A stretch of DNA of 64,000 nucleotides, taken from positions 434,001-498,000 of the forward strand of contig CAVTGY010000002.1 of assembly GCA_963734395.1 (NCBI GenBank), read 5' to 3'. Of this stretch, positions 26,000 to 34,598 are shown piece after piece. Numbering within the stretch: position 1 is the stretch's first letter; each line of letters begins with the position of its first letter. Under the pieces are notes generated by a model, which was not told the origin of the DNA, did not search any database, and saw only the letters and a list, made by a program, of their open reading frames with translations. Position numbers and translations under genes: made by a program. This DNA is from Bog-756 sp963734395. GTDB lineage: Bacteria > Actinomycetota > Acidimicrobiia > Acidimicrobiales > RAAP-2.

Positions 26000-26750
26000 C
26001 TATGGCGGCCCGGCGCGGGTGTAACGGGTGCCGGGTGGGTCGATGGCGAAGGGGGCGGGTCCGGCCCATTGGTCGAGATAGACCAGCTGGTCCAGTGGCA
26101 GGCGCCGGACCGGGCCGTGGTGACCAACGGGTCGTCCCAAGGTGATCGAGGCAGCCACCAAAACGTCGTCGGGTATGCCGAGCAGCGCCCGAAGCTCGGC
26201 ATCAACCAACAGATTCCATATGGTCATCACTCCCCCGTAGCCCAGCGCGCGGGCGGCGAGAAGGAGGTTCTGACATGCCGGATAGATCGATGCTCCCTCT
26301 ACGGCGTGCGGTGGGCGATACCGGATCATGCACGGCAGGATCAATACCGGCACCCGGTCGAGGCGGTCGACGTAGGCCTCCATGGTCCTGGCCATGGAGG
26401 CCTTGGGTGAGGTGCTGTCGGACCCCGACCCTTGGTCATAGCGGTCTTCCGATCGTTTTACGTCCCACGCTTTCGCGCGCCGCCCCAGCGATGAGTCGTT
26501 TGGCTGCCGCGGCATTGGGGCCGTCGGTGAGTACGAGGAACCGGAATGGCTGACGATTCGAACCGCTCGGCGCGCGGGTGGCCGCGAACAGGATGTCGCG
26601 TAGTACGGCGTCGGGAACCGGCTCGTCGCGGTAGCGACGGATTGCCCGGGTCGTACAGATCCCTTCGAGCAGGCCGGTGGTGTCCGCCGGCAAGGCGGAA
26701 CCGGAATCCGGTTCCGCGATCTGGTCGCGTTGTTCGGGGCTAGCCGGCAC
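26000..26750 (-). CDS. nitroreductase-family FMN oxidoreductase (frame break near 26446)
   Basis: The first frame opens with an acidic head, then CTTRAIRRYRDEPVPDAVLR and ATRAPSGSNRQPFRFLVLTD, the FMN-binding start of the nitroreductase fold. It runs into unrelated residues after IAGAARE near 26446. The next frame continues with YVDRLDRVPVLILPCM, YPACQNLLLAARALGYGGVM and LGIPDDVLVAASITLGRPVG, the usual second half. Together they make a protein of about 250 residues. It reduces nitro or quinone compounds, or is a dehalogenase/BluB-like variant. It precedes the MFS gene in the same direction. Confidence 0.8.
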
Positions 26751-26855
26751 CGGTCTCCCCGGTGCCGGGTCCTGCGTGTGGCGCAGCGCGTCTCTTGATG
26801 GCTGAACCGAGCACGGGCCCAGTGTAGGGAGGGGGACCGGCCCGGTCTCCCGGGG

Positions 26856-27182
26856 CTAGCGGACCGGCGGCAGCCCGGTGGGGGATCGCAGCGACCGAAG
26901 TCGCTCACCCAGCCGTTGTGACGAGGGGTGCCTCGAACGTGCGCGTCGCACCAGCTCGTCGGTAATCCGCGCCACTTCGCTCTCGATGCTGGATCGGAGC
27001 TGACCCACCGCCGGAGAGCTGCTGGGATGCATGGTGAGCTCGTCCAGCTGACTCTGCTGCCGCTCCCGTTCGGCGATCAGTTGGTCGTTGCCGTACATCG
27101 AATAGTCGCTGTCGTCGTCGAGGACCACTCGGATGGGAACCTCGGACTGGGTCCAGGCCAGATTGTCCGGATGCACGCTCAT
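26856..27182 (-). CDS. hypothetical protein
   Basis: 108 residues from ATG 27182 (MSVHPDNLAWTQSEVPIRVV). An acidic stretch DDDSDYSMYG leads into a helical, Gln/Glu/Arg-rich region (IAERERQQSQLDELTMH, SIESEVARITDELVRRARSR). No family recognised. The composition is protein-like and the frame is not explained by an antisense gene. It would share an upstream region with the divergent serine hydrolase at 27304. The frame is open further to 27425, which overlaps that gene. Confidence 0.45.
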   Translation of the reverse strand: MSVHPDNLAWTQSEVPIRVVLDDDSDYSMYGNDQLIAERERQQSQLDELTMHPSSSPAVGQLRSSIESEVARITDELVRRARSRHPSSQRLGERLRSLRSPTGLPPVR

Positions 27183-27303
27183 GGGGTTCACATCGGCAGG
27201 TGATGGCTTGGCCTTGAGTCGATCCGGGCCGGCGTGCGCCACGTCGGCCACCACCACCGCCAATCCGGCCCCACGACCTGCGGTCTCTGGGAGACTGCCG
27301 CCC

Positions 27304-28437
27304 ATGGAGGTCCCGATCAGCGGTCGTTGCGACCCTCGATTCAGCGGGGTCCACGATGAATTCGCCTGCAATTTCGCGGAGCGGAGAGAGATCGGCGCCG
27401 GCGTGTGCGTCGTAGTCGACGGCACGGTCGTTGTGGACCTGGCCGGCGGCTGGGCGGACCAGGCGCATCACCGCCCATGGGATTCCGGCACCCTGGTGAA
27501 TGTCTATTCGGTGGGGAAGCCGTTCGTGGCCCTGCTGGCGCTGCAACTCGTCGATGCCGGGCTGGTTGGGCTCGATCAACCGATCGCGTCGGTGTGGCCC
27601 GAGTTCGGGACGGGAGGGAAGGGTGACGTCACCCTCCGTCAGGCGCTGTGCCACCGAGCCGGCGTGCCCGCAATTCGGGAACGGTTGACCAACGACGATC
27701 TGTGGCGTTGGGAACGGATGGTCGCCGCCCTGGCCTCGACGGAGGCCTGGTGGGAACCGGGGACCCGCCATGCCTACCATGCCAACACCTACGGTCATCT
27801 GATCGGCGAAGTGGTTCGCCGAGTCAGCGGGGAGACCTGCGGTAGCCGTCTCCACTCGTTGTCGGCACCGATGGAGGCCGACGTGTGCTTCGGTGTCCTC
27901 AGGGCCAGCCAGGAGCGGTGTGCGGACGTGATCTGGGGCGGACAACGCACGGTCGGGGAGATCGACGTTGCCGGTCTGTCCGGTGACCAGTTGATGGTAA
28001 TGCTCGGCTACTTCAATCCACCGGGCTACTCCTCGGTGGGCGTCGTCAATACGGCAGACTGGCGTGGCGCAGAGGTTCCCTCGACCAACGGTCACGCCAG
28101 TGCAGTGGGCGTCGCTCGCCTCTATTCGGGGTTGCTCGAGCCCGGTCGCCTGGTGTCCGCTGATCTTCTGGCCGAGGCCACCTCCCCCCAGTCATCCGGC
28201 TACTGTCCCGTCCTCGAGGAGGAGGTCACCTTCGGCCTGGGTTTCAAGCCGACCCATCCCCGGCGCCCGTTTGGCCCCAATCCGAAGAGCTTCGGGCATT
28301 TTGGAACCGGCGGGGCCGTCGGCTTCGCGGATCCCGATGCTGGTATCGCGTTCGGCTATGTGATGAACCAGGTGATTCCACGGTGGCAGAGCTCGCGCAA
28401 CCGCGCCCTCATCGATTCCCTCTATTCGTCGATCTGA
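27304..28437 (+). CDS. serine hydrolase, class C beta-lactamase/EstB-like
   Basis: 377 residues from ATG 27304; the frame is open upstream to 27133 but is not protein-like there. The S-x-x-K motif is SVGK (Ser69, Lys72), the second Tyr motif is in HAYHANTYG (Tyr158), and the third box is FGHFGTGGAVGF near the C-terminus. No signal peptide is visible, so it is likely a cytoplasmic esterase or peptidase rather than a true beta-lactamase. Relatives include EstB-type esterases and the LACTB family. It is single in direction, divergent from the hypothetical gene. Confidence 0.85.
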   Translation: MEVPISGRCDPRFSGVHDEFACNFAERREIGAGVCVVVDGTVVVDLAGGWADQAHHRPWDSGTLVNVYSVGKPFVALLALQLVDAGLVGLDQPIASVWPEFGTGGKGDVTLRQALCHRAGVPAIRERLTNDDLWRWERMVAALASTEAWWEPGTRHAYHANTYGHLIGEVVRRVSGETCGSRLHSLSAPMEADVCFGVLRASQERCADVIWGGQRTVGEIDVAGLSGDQLMVMLGYFNPPGYSSVGVVNTADWRGAEVPSTNGHASAVGVARLYSGLLEPGRLVSADLLAEATSPQSSGYCPVLEEEVTFGLGFKPTHPRRPFGPNPKSFGHFGTGGAVGFADPDAGIAFGYVMNQVIPRWQSSRNRALIDSLYSSI

Positions 28438-28458
28438 CCGGGCGGGGCACCACGGTGG

Positions 28459-29250
28459 TCAATCCGCTGCCGCCCTGCTGCCGCCCTGCACGTCCCGGCG
28501 GGTAATGGCCAGAAACGCGACCAGGCAGAATATGAGAAGACCCAGTCCGAGGGCCACCTTTCCGTCACCCCACCCCAGACCACCCACGTTCTTGGGCTTG
28601 CCCAACCAATCGGCCACGGATGCGCCGAAGGGTCGGGTGACCACGTAGGCGAACCAAAAGGAGAAAATCGGATTCCAGTTGAATCGCCAATAACCCACGG
28701 CGGGCACGGCCATCAGCGCGGCGAACAGCACGGCGGACGCAAAGTAGCCAAAGTGCAGGGTGGTCGCAGTCAGGTCACCAACCGCAGTCCCCATCGCGAA
28801 CGTCGAGACGACCGCGGCCCAATAGAACGCCTCTCGTCGAGCGGTGTCGATGCTGTGAATGGACAGGGTCTTCTCGGTCCTTTGCCAGATGACGAACACC
28901 GCCAACAGAATCAAGCCGTACAAGGCGCTCGATGCCGTGTAGGGAACGTTGAACCCCACGTGGAGGACGTCTGCGGCCATGGTCCCGAATACGCCTACCA
29001 TCACCACTGCGAGCCAGTAGGTCCACGCCAGGTACCGACGCATCGAGAACTGCAGCCCGAGGGCGGCGACGAAGGCGACGAAGCCCAGCCCGACGGCGGT
29101 CCCGGGGCCGAGGGCGTGAACGAGATAGTCCGATGTCGACTCTCCCATCGCGGTTGACAACGCCTTGATGACCCAGAAGTAGGCCGTGATCTCGGGCACC
29201 CGAAGTTCGCCGCGTTCGGTCAGTCGGGCGATGAGGGAGCGGGACGTCAC
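28459..29250 (-). CDS. COG4705-family membrane protein
   Basis: 263 residues with about eight helices in two similar halves. The first half has VPEITAYFWVIKALSTAMGE and STSDYLVHALGP; the second has TFAMGTAVGDLTATTLHFGY. GE..SD and GD.TA at matching places suggest an internal duplication with acidic residues inside the membrane. KTLSIHSIDTARREAFYW links the halves. The family is widespread but uncharacterised; paired acidic motifs in the membrane would fit ion binding, which is only an inference. Confidence 0.78.
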   Translation of the reverse strand: MTSRSLIARLTERGELRVPEITAYFWVIKALSTAMGESTSDYLVHALGPGTAVGLGFVAFVAALGLQFSMRRYLAWTYWLAVVMVGVFGTMAADVLHVGFNVPYTASSALYGLILLAVFVIWQRTEKTLSIHSIDTARREAFYWAAVVSTFAMGTAVGDLTATTLHFGYFASAVLFAALMAVPAVGYWRFNWNPIFSFWFAYVVTRPFGASVADWLGKPKNVGGLGWGDGKVALGLGLLIFCLVAFLAITRRDVQGGSRAAAD

Positions 29251-29375
29251 CTACGTATTCTGGCCCGGGGTGACGCTCCGGCGGCAACACCGGCCGGCTC
29301 GGATCACCAGGTCGGTCGAGTACACAGGGTGACCGCCCACCGAACGCTGGCCGAGATCCCCGGTTGGCCGGTCGC

Positions 29376-30083
29376 TCACCACCGCAGGTCGAGGGGAGGG
29401 ACTTCGGGCACCGGTTGCAGCAGTTCGGGGCGATCGTTCCTGATGTTGCCCACGTCGGGGCCGACCGGATAGTGGACCAGCGTTCCCGGAGGGGCGGCCT
29501 GCAGCATCAACTCCAGATCATCCCGCTCGACCAGGTCAGGGTCGAGCCAGTGATCCCACGCCCCCTCCTCCAGGATGACCGGCATCCTGTCGTGTACCCC
29601 GTCCATGTCGGTGCCCGCTGTGGTGGTGATGATGGTTGCCGAGTGGATTGGATCGGCGCCTTCACCTTGCCAGTACTCGGTGAGCCCGGCGAATACGACC
29701 GGGAATCCGTCGGCTCGGTAGAAGTAGTAGGGCTGCTTCACCCTGCCGATCGTCTTCCACTCGAAGAAGCCGTCCGCCGGTAGCAGTGCCCTTCTCCGCA
29801 TGAACGCGTACCGGAACATGTGCTTGGTGGCGACGGTCTCGGCACGGGCGTTGAAGGTGTTCTTGACCGCCGAGGCATCCTTGGCCGTCTTGGGCACCAG
29901 ACCCCAGCGGTAGGGGCGAAGGACCCGATCACCGTCAACGGTTTCACGGGCCCCGAAAATGGTGGCGGTCGGACCGACGTTCCAGTGGGGACTCGCTCCG
30001 TCTACCAGCTCCGGATCGAGGCCCGCCTCCAGAAGCCGTGCGAAACGTGGTGGGTCAGAGTAGAGAGCGATCCGGCCGCACAT
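29376..30083 (-). CDS. SOS response-associated peptidase (SRAP/HMCES/YedK) family protein
   Basis: 235 residues. Starts MCGR, so Cys2 is exposed after Met removal and is the residue that crosslinks to abasic sites. Further conserved sites are WNVGPT, FNARAET (Asn and Glu), PADGFFEW (catalytic Glu), and MDGVHDRMPVIL (catalytic His). This is the DNA-protein crosslinking shield for abasic sites in single-stranded DNA, with self-reversing peptidase-type chemistry. Length is normal for the family. It faces the APC permease gene divergently with about 150 bp between. Confidence 0.9.
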   Translation of the reverse strand: MCGRIALYSDPPRFARLLEAGLDPELVDGASPHWNVGPTATIFGARETVDGDRVLRPYRWGLVPKTAKDASAVKNTFNARAETVATKHMFRYAFMRRRALLPADGFFEWKTIGRVKQPYYFYRADGFPVVFAGLTEYWQGEGADPIHSATIITTTAGTDMDGVHDRMPVILEEGAWDHWLDPDLVERDDLELMLQAAPPGTLVHYPVGPDVGNIRNDRPELLQPVPEVPPLDLRW

Positions 30084-30160
30084 GCGGCGAGCTTATGGCC
30101 GCTCGCCGCCGGGCGGCTCGCGGGATCTCCGGGTAAACAATCGCTCCGCGCTCCCCAAGA

Positions 30161-30172
30161 CCACCATGGTGG
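30161..30172. promoter_or_regulatory. 12-bp palindrome in the SRAP/APC intergenic region
   Basis: CCACCATGGTGG is a perfect palindrome between the divergent SRAP gene (start 30083) and the permease (start about 30237). It could be an operator; short GC-rich palindromes also occur by chance. Confidence 0.2.
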
Positions 30173-30236
30173 CTTCGGGCGCCATTTAGACTGCGTCTCC
30201 AATGCCGTACCCGCGACTGCCAAGCGAACCCGATCA

Positions 30237-32096
30237 GTGAGCAGTCTTCGGCGGATCGAGCGACTGCTCAAAGGACCGGCACTCTCCGCCGAACAGGCCG
30301 CAACCGAACAGATCACTCCGGTTGAAGGTCTTTCCGCCCTCTCCCTCGATGCGCTGACATCGGTCGCCTACGGGCCCGAGGCCATCCTGGTGGTGCTCGC
30401 CGCGGCAGGTGCCACCGCGCTGCATCTCATCCTTCCCATCACCATCGCCATCGTCCTTCTGCTGGTCGTCCTGGTGACCTCCTATCGACAGGTCATCGAT
30501 GCCTATCCGCACGGGGGCGGTGCCTACGCGGTGACCCGCGACAACTTCGGACAGCAGGCCAGCAAGTTGGCCGGCGCGGCGCTGATCGTCGACTACACCC
30601 TGACCGTCTCGGTCTCGATCGCAGCCGGCGTCGGGCAATTGACGTCCGCGTACCCATCGACCTCTCCCTACGTGATCCCGATGTGTTTGGGGATCCTTCT
30701 GATCATCACCGCCCTCAATCTCCGCGGACTGGGAGAAGGAGCTCGCGCCTTTCTCATTCCCACCCTCCTGTTCATCGTCGGGCTCCTGGCCGTCATCGCG
30801 GTCGGCTTGATCCATCCCCTGGGCCTGGGAACTCCCCAGACCGGACAGGCCCAGGTGGCCACCCACGGCCTGGAGGCGATCTCCGTCCTCCTGGTCCTCA
30901 AGGCGTTTTCGGCGGGATGCAGCGCCCTCACCGGGGTAGAGGCCATCGCCAACGGCGTCCCGCTCTTCAAGGAACCACGAGTCATCCGGGCCAAGCGCAC
31001 CGAGCTCCTCCTCGGGGTGATCCTGGGGGTGATGTTGCTGGGGTTGGCGGTGCTCACCAACAAGTTCCACGTGGTACCCAGGACCGGACAGACCGTGTTG
31101 AGCCAGATCATGGTCGACGCCGTTGGTCGAAATTGGGCGTACTACTTCGTGTCTCTGGTCATCACCCTGGTGCTGGCGCTGGCGGCCAATACCTCATTCG
31201 GTGGTTTGCCGGTGCTGACCAGTTTGCTGTCGCGAGACGGCTACCTACCGCATCTCTTCGGGGTGCGGGACAGCCGATTGGTGTTCGGCAACGGCGTGTG
31301 GGTGTTGACGGTGTTCTCCGGGATATTGCTTGTGGCGGTGGACGGCAATACCAACACCCTGATTCCCCTGTTCGCCATCGGCGTGTTCATCGGCTTCACC
31401 CTCTCTCAAGCCGGCTTGGTCGTGCACTGGCGTCGTACCAGGGTACCCAAATGGCATCGCCGGGCCGCGATCAACGGCGTCGGAGCGTTCGTCACCGCAC
31501 TGGCGACCATCATCTTCCTGTTCACCAAATTCATCGAAGGTGCATGGGTCGTCGTGGTCGCCATCCCGCTCTTGATCCTGCTCTTCAACCGGGTTCACCT
31601 GTACTACGCGGGGGCCGCCGAGCAACTGGGCATCGGCCAGGTGCCCGGTCCGCTCATCCGTAAGCGGACGGTGGTCGTGGTGCCGGTGATCAACGTGTCC
31701 CGCCTGACCCGGCTCGCTCTCTCCGAGGCCATTTCGTTGGGTGACGAGGTTCTCGCCGTAACCGTTGTCAATGATGGGGTCGAGCCGGGATTGCCCGACT
31801 TCCACGTCGAGCGACTGTGGGAGGAATGGTCGCCTGGAGTGCCCCTGAGAGTCCTGCACACCGACTATGCCTCGATCATGCAGCCGATTCTCGATCTGGT
31901 GGACGAGCTCCGCGCCGAAAGCGAGTGTCAGCTGGTGGTGCTCATACCCACCGTCATCCCCGAGCGACTGCGCTACCGACTGCTTCACAATCAGCTCGAC
32001 CTGGCCTTGACTTCGGCACTTCGTCGCCGATCGGATGTCGTCGTAGCTCGAGTTCCCATGCCGATAGGGTCGGAAGGGATGGATCATGGAGACTGA
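30237..32096 (+). CDS. APC-superfamily amino acid/cation permease with C-terminal soluble domain
   Basis: About 619 residues from GTG 30237 (SSLRRIERLLKGPALSAEQ); upstream residues in the same frame are not protein-like. The core has twelve helices with LSLDALTSVAYGPEAIL and SYRQVIDAYPHGGGAYAVTR in helices 1-2 and SAGCSALTGVEAIANGVPLF in helix 6, the marks of the COG0531 APC group (YdgF/KimA-like potassium or amino acid importers). From about 490, a soluble domain (VVVVPVINVSRLTRLALSEA) resembles a universal-stress fold, as in KimA. Substrate not determined; potassium is plausible. Overlaps the next gene by 11 bp. Confidence 0.82.
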   Translation: MSSLRRIERLLKGPALSAEQAATEQITPVEGLSALSLDALTSVAYGPEAILVVLAAAGATALHLILPITIAIVLLLVVLVTSYRQVIDAYPHGGGAYAVTRDNFGQQASKLAGAALIVDYTLTVSVSIAAGVGQLTSAYPSTSPYVIPMCLGILLIITALNLRGLGEGARAFLIPTLLFIVGLLAVIAVGLIHPLGLGTPQTGQAQVATHGLEAISVLLVLKAFSAGCSALTGVEAIANGVPLFKEPRVIRAKRTELLLGVILGVMLLGLAVLTNKFHVVPRTGQTVLSQIMVDAVGRNWAYYFVSLVITLVLALAANTSFGGLPVLTSLLSRDGYLPHLFGVRDSRLVFGNGVWVLTVFSGILLVAVDGNTNTLIPLFAIGVFIGFTLSQAGLVVHWRRTRVPKWHRRAAINGVGAFVTALATIIFLFTKFIEGAWVVVVAIPLLILLFNRVHLYYAGAAEQLGIGQVPGPLIRKRTVVVVPVINVSRLTRLALSEAISLGDEVLAVTVVNDGVEPGLPDFHVERLWEEWSPGVPLRVLHTDYASIMQPILDLVDELRAESECQLVVLIPTVIPERLRYRLLHNQLDLALTSALRRRSDVVVARVPMPIGSEGMDHGD

Positions 32097-32946
32097 GACG
32101 ATCGTGTTCGACGGCTTCGAGGGACTGCGACTGGTGGCAGACGCCCGTGGTGATCCCGAAGCGTGGCCAGTCCTCTTCCTCCATGGTGGGGGACAGACCC
32201 GTCATGCCTGGGGAGCGACTGCCGCGAATGTTGCGGACCGGGGTTGGCGATCGGTGACGCTCGACTTGCGAGGTCACGGGGACAGCGACTGGGCGCCGAA
32301 CGGCGACTATTCGTTCACCGCCTTTTGCGCCGACTGTGTCGCGGTCGCTGACCAATTGGGACGGCCACCGGTGTTGATCGGGGCATCGCTGGGAGGTATG
32401 TCCGCCATGCTTGCCGAGGGGACCAGCGACCGCACCGTTTCGTGTGGGTTGGTTCTGGTGGACATCACCCCGAAGACCAACGCCGTCGGGATCGAGCGGA
32501 TCAAGTCGTTCATGCAGTCGGGATCCGAAGGCTTCGCCACCCTCGAGGATGCGGCAAGGGCCATCGCCGACTACACCCCCCAGCGCACTCGAAAGGTCAA
32601 CCCGGACGGGCTGAAAAAGGTGCTGCGTCAGCGTGGCGACCGTTGGTTCTGGCACTGGGATCCCCGGTTCATCGGCCAGGACCGTTCCGAGGTGGTACCC
32701 GACCGACTCGCCGGTCTGCTCGACGTTGCCACCAGCAACATCCACGTACCAACCCTGCTGGTGCACGGTTTGCTGAGCGACGTGGTGACCAAAGAGGGCG
32801 TCGACGATCTCGTCGCCCGCATCCCCGATGTCACGGTCGTCGGCGTGGACGGGGCGGCGCACATGATCGCCGGTGATCGCAACGACGCGTTCTCCCAGGC
32901 GGTGATCGCGTTCCTCGACGACCGCATCCGACCGATCATCGGCTGA
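32086..32946 (+). CDS. alpha/beta hydrolase
   Basis: 286 residues. LFLHGGGQTRHAWGAT is the oxyanion loop; Ser101 in GASLGG is the nucleophile, Asp232 in VHGLLSD is the likely acid, and His259 in DGAAHMIAGD is the base. LDLRGHGDSDWA is the strand-4 turn. Close in type to peroxidase- or epoxide-hydrolase-like actinobacterial proteins; substrate unknown. The start lies inside the end of the permease gene, so the two are coupled. Confidence 0.85.
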   Translation: METETIVFDGFEGLRLVADARGDPEAWPVLFLHGGGQTRHAWGATAANVADRGWRSVTLDLRGHGDSDWAPNGDYSFTAFCADCVAVADQLGRPPVLIGASLGGMSAMLAEGTSDRTVSCGLVLVDITPKTNAVGIERIKSFMQSGSEGFATLEDAARAIADYTPQRTRKVNPDGLKKVLRQRGDRWFWHWDPRFIGQDRSEVVPDRLAGLLDVATSNIHVPTLLVHGLLSDVVTKEGVDDLVARIPDVTVVGVDGAAHMIAGDRNDAFSQAVIAFLDDRIRPIIG

Positions 32947-32993
32947 CCACCTCGCCTGAGGATGGTCCGTTCCACGGGTGCAGCCTCGGGCGA

Positions 32994-34155
32994 TCAGGGA
33001 GCGAATCGTTGGGGAGAACACCAGTCGAGAACCTGGGAGGCGATCGCCGGTTCGGCTGTCGTCGTCGAACCGTCGGCGCCCATGGCCAGCCGGGCGATGA
33101 CCAGCGCGCTGTAAGGACCGAGTAGGAGGCCATCGGTTCCGTGCCCGGTGGCCACGTAGGCGTTCGACCATTCGGGTAGCCGGCCGAGTACCGGCCACCC
33201 GTCCGGCGTCACCGGTCGCGATCCCACCCGGATCTCCGCCACCGTCGCCTGGGACATTCCCGGCGCGGTGCGAAGGCACTCGCGGAGCAACTGGTGGAGA
33301 CCATCGGCAGTCGGACGATGATCGAATCCCGCCTGCTCCTCCATGGTGCCTCCACAGACGACCCGTCCGTCCGGCCACGGCACCAGGTAGAAACCCAGCA
33401 CCGGCTGGACGATCGACCACCCACCGCTATCGGTGTCCGGCAGGGACAGGTGGACCACCTGGCCCTTGAGGGGAGCGACCGGAAGTTGTCGTCCGAGGGC
33501 CTCGCCCATCTCGGCCGACCACGCACCTCCGGCCACGATGACCGCTCCGGTCGGGATGGTTCCCTCGGTGGTACGTACCGCGACCACCGAGGTGTCCGTC
33601 CGGTCCCGGTCGAAGCCGGTGACGCTGCCCGAAACCACCCGCACCCCGCGGGAGACCGCGGCGTGACTGATGGCGGCGTTGAGGATCCGCCCGTCGACTC
33701 GGCGAGCAACCGGGCTGAACAGCGCCCGCCGAACCGGCCCGAGTGGGGGGAAGTAGCGAGCGACCTCAGATGGATCGATTTCTTCAACCAGGTCGGGGCA
33801 TCGATGCTTGATGAGGCGGACCGCCTCGTCCATGACCGCATCGTCGCCCGGCCGCTCGGCGACCAGGAGCTTGCCGGTCACGGCGAAGCCGGTGTCGGAG
33901 ACACCGTCCTCGAGCAATCGCGCGGTCAGGGATCCATGGTGGCTCGCCGCCGGCGCGCCCGAATTCGAAGAACCGGGGATCCGGATCCTGGTTGGTCTCG
34001 GGCGACAGTATCCCCGCTCCGGCGTCGGTCGCCCGTCCCGGGTCATGGCGATCGACGAGCACGGTTTCGGCTCCGATGGCGACCAGTTCGTAGGCCAGCG
34101 ACGCCCCGACCAGGCCTCCACCGATGACCACGACGTCGGCACTGGGCAATGGCAC
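32994..34155 (-). CDS. DAO-family FAD-dependent oxidoreductase (frame break near 33950)
   Basis: The first frame from 34155 has the FAD dinucleotide motif VVVIGGGLVGASLAYELVAI and TVLVDRHDPGRATDAGAGIL, then runs wrong after FFEFGRA. The second frame carries SHHGSLTARLLEDGVSDTGF through to VATGHGTDGLLLGPYSALVI, which is the C-terminal flavin-binding region of D-amino-acid oxidase/ThiO/SoxB-like proteins. They join at about 33950. The whole would be about 385 residues. GRVVCGGTMEE and RVGSRPVTPDGWPVLGRLP are the usual late motifs. Substrate could be glycine, sarcosine or a D-amino acid. Confidence 0.82.
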
Positions 34156-34234
34156 CCCCGCATCATCGCCGAACGATGCTGGCTGCGCTTCGGTGGGCGC
34201 GCCGAACTACCCGATCAGGATGGTGCGGTGCGGG

Positions 34235-34585
34235 TCAATCCGGGGGCCACCGGTCCTCGGTGATCGACCCCCCGGTGACATCGATGGTCATGATCGGCTC
34301 GGATCGGGAGCCTTTGACCCGGAGCTGGTACTCGCCGGCAGCGAGGGTACCGAACACGGCGGCGAAGCAAACGCCGTCACGCAGGTGCCGTGGCCTCACC
34401 CCGGTGTGCACCCCGGCCCACGACTCACCACGGGGCCGGATCTCCAGCTCTGAACCCTCCAACGATGATGGTGTGAAGACGATTGCCGCTCCACGGTCAC
34501 CCCCGATGTCGAGGACGACCGTCGCCTCGCCGCTGGGCCCCGGAACCGATTCGGTGTGCGAGTGACTCGCGGAGTGCGCGTTCAT
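34235..34585 (-). CDS. hypothetical protein, last gene of the DUF4331 operon
   Basis: 116 residues. AGGAGG stands 10 bp before the ATG and actually begins within the stop codon of the DUF4331 gene (TAGGAGG), so the two are coupled. The sequence is a small beta-rich protein: TVVLDIGGDRGAAIVFTPSS, LEIRPRGESWAGVHTGVRPR, GTLAAGEYQLRVKGSRSEPI. GTLAAGEYQLR reads like an extracellular or carbohydrate-binding beta-sandwich. No signal peptide is visible. Function unknown. Confidence 0.6.
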   Translation of the reverse strand: MNAHSASHSHTESVPGPSGEATVVLDIGGDRGAAIVFTPSSLEGSELEIRPRGESWAGVHTGVRPRHLRDGVCFAAVFGTLAAGEYQLRVKGSRSEPIMTIDVTGGSITEDRWPPD

Positions 34586-34598
34586 CGATCCGTGCCTC

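Noticed and set aside
24654..26069. Long minus-strand open frame of 471 codons
   Set aside because: It is a shadow: another frame in the same direction holds a clear MFS transporter with twelve helices, and the long frame is Arg/Gly/His-rich without motifs.
28438..28458. Terminator between the serine hydrolase and the COG4705 gene
   Set aside because: Only 21 bp lie between the convergent genes, with no complete stem-loop.
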